Shown in pieces: positions 1 through 9,514 of a stretch of DNA of 64,000 bases. The notes below the pieces were generated by a model. The model made no database searches, was not told where the DNA came from, and worked only from the letters and a program-made list of their open reading frames with translations. Both the position numbers and the translations under genes were made by a program. The DNA is from Phyto melanocephala. Taxonomy: Eukaryota; Arthropoda; Insecta; Diptera; Rhinophoridae. The stretch lies in contig OW799233.1 in the NCBI GenBank assembly GCA_941918925.1, forward strand, positions 179,831,235-179,895,234, read 5' to 3'. The stretch's first letter is position 1, and the number at the start of each line of letters is the position of its first letter.

Positions 1-387
1 CGCAATAGTTTTTGTAAGCCCTCGCCATTCATTGAATAATTTTATCGGGGCAACATCCAAATTTAAGCGCAGTTGCTAATTTTTGATAACAAATCGCTGG
101 AGGCGTCAAATAAGATCGGCTAAGGACTCTGCTGTGTTTTGTTAATCAAACAAAATTTAATTTATTTGTGATTTATTTACTTGAGTCTGCCATTACAACA
201 TCTAAAATATGCTTTTCGCACAAACTGGCTATTATTGTGTTCTTTTTCACTTGAAAATATTTATTTATATAATTGTTTTACATCAACTGATTTAAATTCA
301 AAATAGCACACTTAATTATGAGGGGTTGTTCACAATAGTCTTAATTTTTCATGCTATTATTATAGAACATATGATTTTATGACACCA
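1..387. other. AT-rich intergenic DNA
   Basis: No open frame with family resemblance and no terminal repeats recognised. It ends at the A that precedes the Helitron 5' terminus. Confidence 0.5.
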
Positions 388-407
388 TCTATATATATAA
401 AAGTGAA

Positions 408-410
<3 letters not shown>

Positions 411-450
<40 letters not shown>
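411..450. repeat. (GT)n microsatellite
   Basis: About 40 bp of uninterrupted GT lies just inside the Helitron 5' end. It is absent from the second copy at 17393, where CTGTGT is followed directly by AGACTC, so its length varies between copies. Confidence 0.95.
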
Positions 451-452
<2 letters not shown>

Positions 453-534
453 GCTATAGACTCTGAAACTGTAAAACCGATCGGGCTCAAACTTTGGCAA
501 GTTGTTGTACACATACCAGGGAGTGTTTATGGGT

Positions 535-1690
535 GAACAAAAGTGGGCGGGGCCACGCCCATAAAAAATTAGTTATCAGTTTTAGCTACTTGCACTTAAC
601 CGATTTTTCTGAAACTTTGCACACATATCGAGCTGTCATGACTAAATAATTTCGTGATAAGAAAAGTGGGCCACGCCCCTAAAAAAGTTTTCATTTTGAG
701 GTACTTGCACTGGACCGATTTTTCTGAAACTTTGCACACATATTAAGCTGTCGTAACTTTATAATTTCGTGATTAAAAAAGTGGGCGGGCCACGCCCATA
801 AAAAGTAGTTATTAGTTTTAGCTACTTGCACTGGACCGATTTTTTGAAACTTTGCACACATATCGAGCTGTCTTGACTAAATAATTTCGTAGTTAGAAAA
901 ATAGGCAGTGCCACGCCCATAAAAAAAAGGTATCATTTTGAGGTACTTGCACTGGACCGATTTTTCTGAAACTTTGCACCCATATCGAGCTGTCATGACT
1001 TAATAATTTAGTGATAAGAAAAGCGGGCGGGGCCACGCCCCTAAAAAAGTTTTTATTTTGAGGTACTTGCACTGGACCGATTTTTCTGAAACTTTACACA
1101 CATATTAAGCTGTCGTCACTTTATAATTTCGTGATTAAGAAAGTGGGCGGGGCCACGCCCATAAAAAATTAGTTATCAGTTTTAGCTACTTGCACTGGAC
1201 CAAATTTTTTGCAACTTTGCAAACATACTGAGCTATCATGACTTTACACTTTCGTCATTAGAAAAGTGGGTAGTGGCAAGCCCATTAAAAAAAGGTATCA
1301 TTTTGAGGTACTTGCACTGGACCGATTTTTCTGAAACTTTGCACACATATTGAGTTGTCATGACTATACAGTTTCGTATTTAGAAAAGTTGGCAGTGCCA
1401 CGCCCATAAAAAAAGGTATCATTTTGAGGTACTTACACTGGACCGATTTTTCTGAAACTTTGCACACATATCGAGCTGTCATGACTAAATAATTTCGTTA
1501 TTAGAAAAGTGGGCAGTGCCACGCCCATAAAAAAAAGATATCATTTTTAAGTACTTGCACTGGACCGATTATTCCGAAACTTTGAACACATATTGAGCTG
1601 TTATGACTTTACAATTTTGTGATTAGAAAAGTGGGCAGGGCCACGCCCGTAAAAAAATTATAATTTTTAGGTTTTTGCACTTGATATTCA
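535..1690 (+). repeat. Tandem array of about 120-bp units inside Helitron
   Basis: About ten copies of a unit each contain a GC-rich core (GTGGGCGGGGCCACGCCC and variants, itself an imperfect palindrome), a GGTACTTGCACTGGACCGAT block, TTTCTGAAACTTTGCACACA and GAGCTGTCATGACT. Cores fall near 543, 667, 780, 903, 1025, 1142, 1267, 1388, 1507 and 1631. Units differ by scattered substitutions and small indels. Open frames here are repeat translations, not genes. Confidence 0.9.
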
Positions 1691-1753
1691 ATTAAATTCA
1701 GAATGCATTTCGATTCATTAAGGGGCGTAGCAACGCGCGCCGGGTTTGGCTAT

Positions 1754-4034
1754 TGTAAATATAATTGGGTATTCTTTATGACAAAAATGTTTTATTGGTA
1801 GTCTTACAAAAATGTTGTATAGTAAAAAGTTAATGTATCACATTTAAAAACTTATAAATAATGACCGCGAACCGATTACAAAAATATACAATTTTAAAAG
1901 CTTCCCTAAATGTTAGTCTTATCTCAATTTTTGTATTTTGCGGTATACAACACAATATTCTGCGGATAACGATATTTATTAAAAAACTGCGCAAGCATAA
2001 GAAAAATGACTTACAAGCAGTCTTATAGAATTTTAAATAACGTGAGTGTATTACACTATTTATTATAAAACACACACTTGCAAAATAATGCGTTTTTATT
2101 TACGATAAAAAATTTTACGAATGGGACAAAAGTAAAATAGAACTATAAAGATGAAACAGAACATCAAAACTAAAACAGAACTTTCAAATTATGTTTGAAT
2201 GTTTTGATAGTAGACAAAAGAAAACCTTGAATAGAGAGAACAAAAACTTCAACTTTCAATGTTCTGTAATGAAATGAGTTCAGATAAATTAAAAATTGGC
2301 TTATTTGAAAATATGTTTTCTTTAAACTGTTATATTCTACTTGATGCTTTTGCTAGGATTTATTTCTATATTTTATTGTTGCCTTTTGTTTTGATTTCTA
2401 CTTTGTTTAAAATTTTAAGAACTCACAAAGCTGAAAAAAAAACAGTAAAACTTTTTCAGTGTTGATTAATTTAATTCAGTGAGAGTATTGTTTTATTTAT
2501 TCTGTTGACACTGAAATATTGTGAATGAAGTAGTGTTAAATAGAATATATAATTTTTAAACTATCTACGCAGCTCGTTCATATTTATTAACCAGTTAGTC
2601 AAAATTCGGTGAAAATGTTTTTGTTTAAAAGTTAATATACATTTAAAATAAATGAGAAATGAGAAACAATTATTTTTAATATATTGACTTTGCTTGCTGA
2701 AGTGTAAAATAAATGTAGAAAAAAAATCAGCTGACAAATCAAGACATCTTGGTAAAATCCTTTACTTATGTACATATATACATACATGTATACTTATCTA
2801 TGTAAGATATTGTGCTTGATAGTCGCCCAAAAACAATTTACTTGATTACCTGCAAAAACTTATAAATACATTTTTCAACTATTTCGCTCTCCTTCAAAAA
2901 CTATAGTATTTTGCATTTAAGTTGCTGCGACAAAAGTTTATGTTTTGTTGTATTATTAATTTTAACTTTTCCCAGATAAAATCTGTTTTATACTGTACAT
3001 AGCCAAAACTGCAACACATTGTGTGCAGATAAGAAAATTGGTTTACTTCTGTCATTTAGTATTAATTTAAAAAATGAAATTTAAAAACAAATATAAAACA
3101 TTAACTGCAAAACTTAAGCCAACTACAAGAGTTAATACATATTGACATACATGAATGTTGCGTGGGACAACAAATACTTACATTGGCGCAAATCAGTAAA
3201 AATTTATACTTGTTATGGTAAATTGAATTTAAAAAATATTTAAATGCTATAATTCTTTAAAAAAAATTAATTGTTTAATTTAGTTTTGTTTTTAATAAAA
3301 AATAAAATTTAACTTACCATAAATGAATATGTTAAAGAAATTTTGCTTTACTGTGTAATTAAAACAGAAGGAAGAACTTTAAAAAACAATTTTAAATTCT
3401 CATGGTACTAAATGCAATCAAACTTATACAACAAGAATAAATGATGCAGTACACGATGCAGTAGCTCTATCCTGGAATTTATATCTATAGCATGTATGTA
3501 AATTTATATAAAAGCTCTCTCTCTCTCTCTTTCTCCTCGTGTGAGTGTGTACATATGTACATGTGAGTGTGCACAGCATAAAGTTACATCAATACTCAGA
3601 AATAAATAATACAATGTATTTTTACGAAAAGACTTGCAATTCGACCAATTTATAAAGTGAAAACCACCAAAACCAATTGCAGATGAAAATACATTATATT
3701 GTTTTGTCTCTTTATTTTTCTTTGTACACAATACACCAGAACTGAAGCAAAGTGCAAAATATGTACTTGTATATACATTTTTTTTATGATTTAATAAATG
3801 TTTTTAAACATTTATACTCGTACTTGCTCTAGAAAGCCAAAACGGTTTCTTTTGTTTGTTTACATGGATCAGTTGTGAGCTTAAGTAAAAACAAATGGTT
3901 CAGGATTGTATGTAAAATGTAAAAAAAGTTTTAAAAAAAATATTTAATAAGAAGCTTGAAGTATTGCAGGAAATATATTAAAATATTTGCAGAACTGTAC
4001 TCAATACACACATGTGCACATGTTCATATAGATA
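1754..4034. other. AT-rich intergenic DNA
   Basis: Only short open frames without family resemblance were seen. Small simple repeats of TACATA type occur near 2770-2800, and a CT run lies at 3513-3532. No terminal repeats or splice-linked exons were found. Confidence 0.5.
3513..3532. repeat. (CT)n microsatellite
   Basis: A pure CT dinucleotide run of about 20 bp, followed by GTGAGTGTGTACATATG-type purine/pyrimidine alternation. Confidence 0.85.
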
Positions 4035-4920
4035 CATATGGGCATTTCCATGTCATCGTACATGACATTTGTACTCCTATAAAGTGGAGTAATTTTTGCA
4101 AAAGTAAGAGAAAGAAAATTAGATCTTTATGTTCCATTCAAAGGACACTTTATTAAAAAAAAATTAATTACATTCGAATCACTATTGTCTAAAATATCCT
4201 GAAAAATAAGAATATATCGTACGTGATATAAAACAGAAGTGATTTTGAGGTATATATATGGAAATATGAAAAAATTTGCGAACTTTGGGAGGTATTTTTT
4301 CTTTTTTGAATTTCTTACACTAAACAAAATATTTTTCTTTTAAAATTCATCATACTTAATTGAAAACAATCTTTGAATGATTTTATAATAAATACAATTT
4401 AATATCGTTCGTGACATATCGTACGTGACAGATTTCTCTCTAATAGTATTCTTAGGTAATAAAATTTAGAGAAAAAAAGTTAAATTCTAAATTAGGTGCT
4501 CTTGCGTCTGTTCAAATACAAATGACGGAAACAAATAATGGTTTTGCGCTACGTACGTGACTTTAAAAGAACATCCAAGGGAAATCAAAAAAAATAAATA
4601 CCGCTAATTGGACTCCATATTTTTGTTTTTCTTCTTGTTACTTGTTGTTGTTACCTTTATTTTAAAGCATATTTACAATTACAATTTATTTTTAAAATTT
4701 AGTCGCTAAAAAAATAGTTGATTGGAATTCTTTGAAATAAGTCAAAGAGATAATCATATTAAACTCTTAGTATTGCTCTAAAAATAATTTAATAAGCTCT
4801 TAATACCTGCGCATAGTAAAATTTGAGTGTTTTTTTGTATCAGTAAACTTATATTAAAAAACTTTCAAGAGTTTTTATTTTTACAGTCGTGGTTGACATA
4901 TTCGTGGAAATGTCCATATG
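4035..4920. mobile_element. TA-flanked foldback/MITE-like element
   Basis: The ends are an inverted repeat: CATATGGGCATTTCCATG at 4035-4052 and the complement of CATATGGACATTTCCACG at 4903-4920 (16 of 18 match). Inside the TA dinucleotides the ends would read TGGRCATTTCCAYG, compatible with a TA target duplication as in Tc1/mariner-type MITEs. There is no transposase. The motif CGTACGTGAC or a close variant occurs five times inside (near 4056, 4218, 4406, 4420 and 4552), as expected of subterminal protein-binding sites. The superfamily is not certain. Confidence 0.55.
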
Positions 4921-5420
4921 AATTGTGGGCCAAGAGCATTCAGCCACTTAACACTTAAAAAGTAATTGCAGTCCAAACATTTCTAAAGGGTATTTTTAAA
5001 ATAATGAAAAGTATATTTTAAATATTCCTTTTAATAAAATGCTGTAATTTTATAAGTATTTGAAAGTATTTTTATATTTTTTATTATACCCTTCACACAG
5101 TGAAAAAGGGTATATATAGGTTTGTCATTCCGTGTGAAATTTCTACAATATTTATTTCCGACCCCATAAAGTATATATTTTCTGAAAGCTTATGAATAGG
5201 GGAGTCGGGGAAATCAACTTGTTGAAGCCCACCGAAATCGCTTGGACCCGGGTGAGTTATTAAAATATCAGGAATATTCGGGAGTAGATCGGTATTGCAA
5301 ATCAGAAGCATCGGTTCATAAACAACTGAGATATGAGCAAAAACCCACGACTATCTCGATTTTTTTTCACAAAAACAAGATAACAACAACAACATACATA
5401 CATACAAACTTGCATATTGG

Positions 5421-5458
5421 TTAAAGTAAGCGTGGGATCGAATCCCAGCTGAGCCAAA
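5421..5458 (+). other. tRNA 3'-half-like block
   Basis: GTGGGATCGAATCCCAG resembles a T-arm (stem, ATCGAAT loop) and is followed by CTGAGCCA and an A run, like an acceptor 3' end with CCA. A diverged copy lies at the same place in family A copy 3 (54659-54698). There is no 5' half, so it is not a functional tRNA. A SINE-like or tRNA-derived origin is an inference. Confidence 0.35.
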
Positions 5459-5459
5459 A

Positions 5460-5760
5460 AAATTTTTTCTTATATTTTTTTTTTTTTATTTTTTTTTTAT
5501 TTTTTATTTAATATATTATTTATATTTTTATTTTTTTTAATTTTTTTTTTCTTTTTGTTTTAATTTTTTTTTTATTTTTTTTTTTTTATTTTTATTTAAT
5601 ATATTATTTATATTTTTTTTAATATTTTTTTTTTAAATTTTTTTTTTTATTTTTTTTGTTTTATATATATTATTTATATTTTAATTATTTTTTTAAACTT
5701 TGTTTTTTAATTTTTTAAAATTTTTTTTTTTATTCTTTTTTCTATTTTTTTTTTAACATA
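5460..5760. repeat. T-rich low-complexity tract
   Basis: About 300 bp made almost only of T runs with A interruptions, inside family A copy 1. A shorter equivalent is at 54700-54890 in copy 3. Confidence 0.9.
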
Positions 5761-5944
5761 CATACGTTAATTTTTAATTTTACAATAGGATCTTTTTATA
5801 TATGCATGTTTTTTATATATGTATGTACGTATGTATTTCATATGAGACGAATGGTGATACAAACTACTGTTATTGCATGACTACACGTTGTGAAGGGTAT
5901 ATAAGATTCGGCATGAACGAATATAGCACTCTTACTTGTTTTTA

Positions 5945-6010
5945 TATAAGTTTGCCATTCCCTTTGTAATTTTTACAATATTCATTTTAGACCCTATAAA
6001 GTATATATAT
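5945..6010 (+). repeat. Family A fragment abutting copy 1
   Basis: AAGTTTGCCATTCCCTTTGT, then a TACAATATTCATTTTAGACC-like stretch and CCTATAAAGTATATATA, repeats the start of family A directly after copy 1 ends. This suggests a second truncated element inserted head to tail. Confidence 0.6.
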
Positions 6011-7580
6011 TTTTATATTTATATTTTTTTTTACTCTAATTTTGTGTTTTTTTTTTGTCACGGCCCGCTAGGCAAACATTTTTGCCTCATAAACTTACCT
6101 TGGTTTTGGTTTGATTCCGGACTGGAGGAGTCTCTCAATATCACTCTCTTTTTCATTTTCGTTGTCTTCACTTTTATTTATTTATTTATTGTTAATTTAT
6201 TTCTTGTTTTATTTTATTTATTGTTAATTTATTTCTTGTTAATTTATTTCTTGTTTTATTTTCGTATTGGAAGACGTCTGCACACTTTTGAAAGTAAGAA
6301 ATAATTATTAAGCCTGGATTAGCCGACCGGAATGTAATGTTTCCTTAACGGAACGGAACAGCTGATCGTTTTTGTTGTGTGTAAAACAGTTCGAGCAGTT
6401 ATAGTAATGTTATGTGATGTAGCTGTAACGTCCGAACCTGTTAAAAATAGAAAATCATTACGTTTCTACGTGACATTTATTAAGAGTGATGTCAACTTGT
6501 TGTTTTTTGAACTCACTTAAATGGAAAATTCTTTGTTAAAAACAAACAAGAAACTAATTTATAAAAAATTTTCTAAAAAATCGGAATTATATACATATGT
6601 ATGTATATATAAATTAAGTGTGTACATAATATTATTATTATTTCATAATGAAAATGGGCAATCAATTTTTTTAACTACAAAAAGTTTTTAGCCATGACTA
6701 AATTGTAAAGACGAGCGATCAAATTTTATTTAAAGGATTTTATATTTCTTTTACATTTGTTTAAAATAATTGATCTACAATTTTCTATATTTACTTATTA
6801 AATCAAGAAAAATTTTTTTTGATTTTTAATAAAAAATTAAAAATATGTATATATTTTTTTTATGTACATAAATGTAACACGGGCTTATACAATTACCCCT
6901 AAACGCTACAATTGGTTATAAACCTTGTTTATATTGTACAACAAAAAACACGCATAAAAAATATGATTCCAAATAATTAATATTTACCTTCTTCATGTAT
7001 ATTTCAAACAAAAAATATAATAACATAATATAACGTTTACGCACGGGGTAATTTTCAATCTATTATAATCACGCATGCTCACAAAGAACATTTCTTAATC
7101 ACGCACATTCTCTCATTATTTTCTTCTCGAGCGCTTATGAAAAATTATCTTTGAGAAACAAAGATACCAAATTTTTTTCGGTTTGAACCACACCTTTTTA
7201 ACATCTGATCCTAAGTTTTGCGAGATTTATTAATAACGAATAGTCATGCTTGATTAATTTTTCATCTAATCACGACCACGTGTGACATAAAAAATTATGT
7301 CATGCATACACATCTACTTAAACCTTACAATTTATTTTAAAACTGGTCGTAATCGTACAACAAATCGCAACACTCCCATAAAAATAAAATTTATAAAATA
7401 ACTTTTGCTTGCTATGTTTTGCAAAATATTTAAAGCAAGGTTTTATATAATATACGTTATATATAAAATATATAAACGTCTATATTAAAAATACTATTCA
7501 AGAAACTTTAAAAGCCGCATTTAAATGTCATAAGCTGTTTTAGAAAAATCGTTGTAAAACGTTTCCATAAATTCTAAAGC
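6011..7580. other. AT-rich intergenic DNA
   Basis: The long frame around 5936-6304 is T-rich translation of the repeat and its flank, not a gene. No family matches. A GC-richer patch at 6310-6440 (GGATTAGCCGACCGGAATG) could be a worn element end but has no partner I can find. Confidence 0.45.
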
Positions 7581-7860
7581 ACCGTGTTGACAACACCTTT
7601 TGTTTTGGTTGCTTATGTACAAATCATATGGTACGTTTTTAAAGTTTCTATAACTGCACTAAAGTCGTACGGCAAGTAAACGGTGCGGTTACATTCCATC
7701 AACAGTCGGCTAACCAAGCCTTTAGAACGCGAAGAAGAAAACGTAAACAAACAAAATCGATGCCTATCGCGACGTGTTTTAACGGCGTCAACCACCTACG
7801 CATAATGGTCGCCGTAGGCGGCTGGGGGCAAATAAAAGAGCAAATATAAACTATAACAAT
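7580..7860. promoter_or_regulatory. CpG-richer candidate promoter block
   Basis: This 280-bp block is clearly richer in GC and CpG than its surroundings (GTCGTACGG, ACGGTGCGG, TCGCGACG, ACGGCGTC, GTCGCCGTAGGCGGCTG) and contains AATCGATGCCTATCGCGAC, which resembles a doubled DRE-like motif. It lies 130-400 bp upstream of the predicted start at 7986. No TATA box at a fixed distance is convincing. It may instead be a remnant of an older exon. Confidence 0.35.
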
Positions 7861-7985
7861 TATATAAACCTGAAAAATAAACGGAAAATATTAAATAAAA
7901 TTTTTTGATAACTTGCTTAGTTTTATTTTTAAATTAATTAATCTAATCAAGTGAATGTAAACAAACAATTGTGAAGTGAAGCAAA

Positions 7986-8388
7986 ATGGATTTTAGGAAT
8001 GCAAACAAACGATTGCGGGAGTTATCTACTTCCGAGCAACAGAATAGTAAGTATTTAGAATTGTTAGAGTTTTTGTTGCAAGTTATGAAATAGTCATAAC
8101 TCAATATCGAAAAAAATCTCGCAATTTTATTTTAATACCACTTGGAATTCCAAATCACTTTCAGCTGCTGGTTCATCCCAAAATAAAAATAAAAAAGTGC
8201 TCAAAAAAGATGCATATTTTAAACACAACAACAACGATGCTGATGAAAATACTGAAACACTCTTATTGCAAAATCCATCGACAAGCAGATATGACAGAGT
8301 ATCTGTACTGGAGGAAGAGGCAAACCACTCAAGCACTGGGTCCACACAAGGACCTTTTCATAAAAAAAACTCAATTATTAAAAACTGA
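7986..8388 (+). CDS. Putative two-exon 5' gene end, unknown product
   Basis: Exon 1 (7986-8046, starts MDFRNANKRLRELSTSEQQN) ends at a GTAAGT donor. The intron (8047-8164) ends in TTTCAG. Exon 2 continues in frame from 8165 to a stop at 8388, giving 94 residues. The splice sites, phase continuity and normal amino-acid composition argue for a real reading frame. The product is hydrophilic, with a lysine-rich patch, an Asn/Asp stretch and an acidic Ser-rich tail. I recognise no domain. The last 17 codons (from 8335) lie inside a MITE, so the natural transcript probably splices out earlier or continues past the element. Later exons were not found. The CpG-rich block just upstream supports a promoter here. 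It could also be a degraded gene. Confidence 0.4.
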
Positions 8389-8659
8389 GTTTGCTGGGTC
8401 CACACAATGACCTTTTCTTAAAAAAAACTCAATTTGCGATTACAATGTCAAATCGCGATTACACTGATTCCGTTTCTAACTTTTTTATGGATCCGTAACG
8501 AGTCAGAAACGGATCCGTAAATTCGTGATTGCACTGATTCCGTTTTTAACTTTTTTACGGATCCGAAACGGGTCAGAAACGGATCAGTCAAATCGCGATT
8601 ACACTGATTCCGTTTCTAACTTTTTTACGGATCCGGAACGGCTCTTATGTGGCACCAGT
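8335..8659. mobile_element. MITE with ACTGG ends and tandem interior
   Basis: Left end ACTGGGTCCACACAAGGACC and right end complement ACTGGTGCCACATAAGAGCC form an imperfect 20-bp inverted repeat. Inside are two copies of a 40-bp block (8338-8379 and 8396-8436, GGGTCCACACAA..GACCTTTTC) and a 70-bp tandem array. No coding sequence and no clear target duplication, so the superfamily is not assigned. Confidence 0.5.
8446..8645 (+). repeat. 70-bp tandem repeat, about 2.8 units
   Basis: ACTGATTCCGTTTYTAAC recurs at 8463, 8533 and 8603, exactly 70 bp apart, followed each time by TTTTTTAYGGATCCGNAACG and GTCAGAAACGGAT. The GGATCCG core pairs with the downstream CGGATCC, giving each unit hairpin potential. 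Confidence 0.9.
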
Positions 8660-9514
8660 ATATCAGATATACCTTCGCTGATTTTGTTTTAAAAATTGGT
8701 TATGTGGGCGTTCTACGAGCTGGATTGTGAGCCAAAAAATATGATTACCTCTGTTTTTTAAGTAAACAAAAACAGATTTTGCAAATCTAGTAAAACTCTT
8801 TAAACGTTTGGTACATTATATTTAGAGTATAAAGCTTTGACAATATTTGCACAAAATTTTAAATCAATGGCTCAATTATCAACAAACATACAGCGAAAAG
8901 AATTTTTGGACAACAAATATGTCAATTAGGAAGTCAAATTATTGATTTCCCTTATAAATTGTTTCCCTAGTTCCACCATATAAATATCAGTTATGGTTTT
9001 GAAACTTTAGTGTAAAAAATCAAATCACCACTAGTTCTTCTATTTTTACCCAGATTTTTGCAAAAAAATATATGCAGCTCAAGCTCCTAGGAAATTTGTG
9101 CCTTTTTAGTACAAGTTTATAATATACTAATAATTTTTTAAAAAATAAGTCGCATTAAAAAAATCTATTTCCTACATAACATTTGAAGATGCTAATAACA
9201 CACAAATGTCGGTAATGCTATTGAGAATTTCGGTGCTTGAAATTGTCATAATTGGCTTATAAATCATTTAGTTATATGCAAAGAAAAACTACAAATATAA
9301 ATTTTTTATAAACTTCTTATTACATATGTAAACATATGTACATACATACCTGCAAAAATGTAAATATAAAAAATTGTATATAAGATATAAGCACTTTCGA
9401 AAACAGTGAACATTGAAGTTAGCAACAAGCGAAAACGAACAACAAAAATTCAATAGTAACATTATAACCATTGTACGTTGGTATTGAGCGTGCAGACATA
9501 TTGTACACTATGCG
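8660..9514. other. AT-rich intergenic DNA
   Basis: No open frames of interest. If the MITE at 8335 interrupted an exon, the resumed sequence (TATCAGATATACCTTCGCTG) reads on for only a few codons before a TAA. Confidence 0.4.

Larger units (their letters stand above)
388..1753 (+). mobile_element. Non-autonomous Helitron with internal satellite array
   Basis: The 5' end reads TCTATATATATAAAAGTG directly after an A, and the 3' end reads CGCGCGCCGGGTTTGGCTAT directly before a T. This fits Helitron structure: 5' TC, a GC-rich 3' hairpin, a CTRR-like end and A/T insertion. The last base departs from CTRR (CTAT), so the terminus is slightly mutated. There are no coding sequences. The interior is a GT microsatellite followed by about ten tandem units of 115-125 bp, so the element would depend on a Helitron Rep/helicase supplied elsewhere. 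A truncated relative lies at 17393. Identification rests on both ends plus the second copy. Confidence 0.8.
5084..5944 (+). mobile_element. Family A dispersed repeat, copy 1
   Basis: Begins with a hairpin built on TATACCCTTCACACAGTG..AAGGGTATA, then TTTGTCATTCCGTGTGAAAT and CCCCATAAAGTATATAT. Ends with GAAGGGTATATAAGATTCGG, a degenerate GGC..GAACG segment (CCGAAT hairpin damaged) and ATAGCACTCTTACTTGTTT. The middle holds a tRNA-like block at 5421-5452 and a 300-bp T-rich low-complexity stretch. No coding capacity. At least seven other copies lie in this window. I do not recognise a published name. Confidence 0.75.

Noticed and set aside
1285..1482. 65-residue minus-strand open frame
   Set aside because: It is translation of the Helitron satellite; the same peptide words recur with each repeat unit.
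7613..7795. 60-residue minus-strand frame in the CpG-rich block
   Set aside because: No family resemblance; better explained as promoter-like sequence upstream of the plus-strand frame at 7986.
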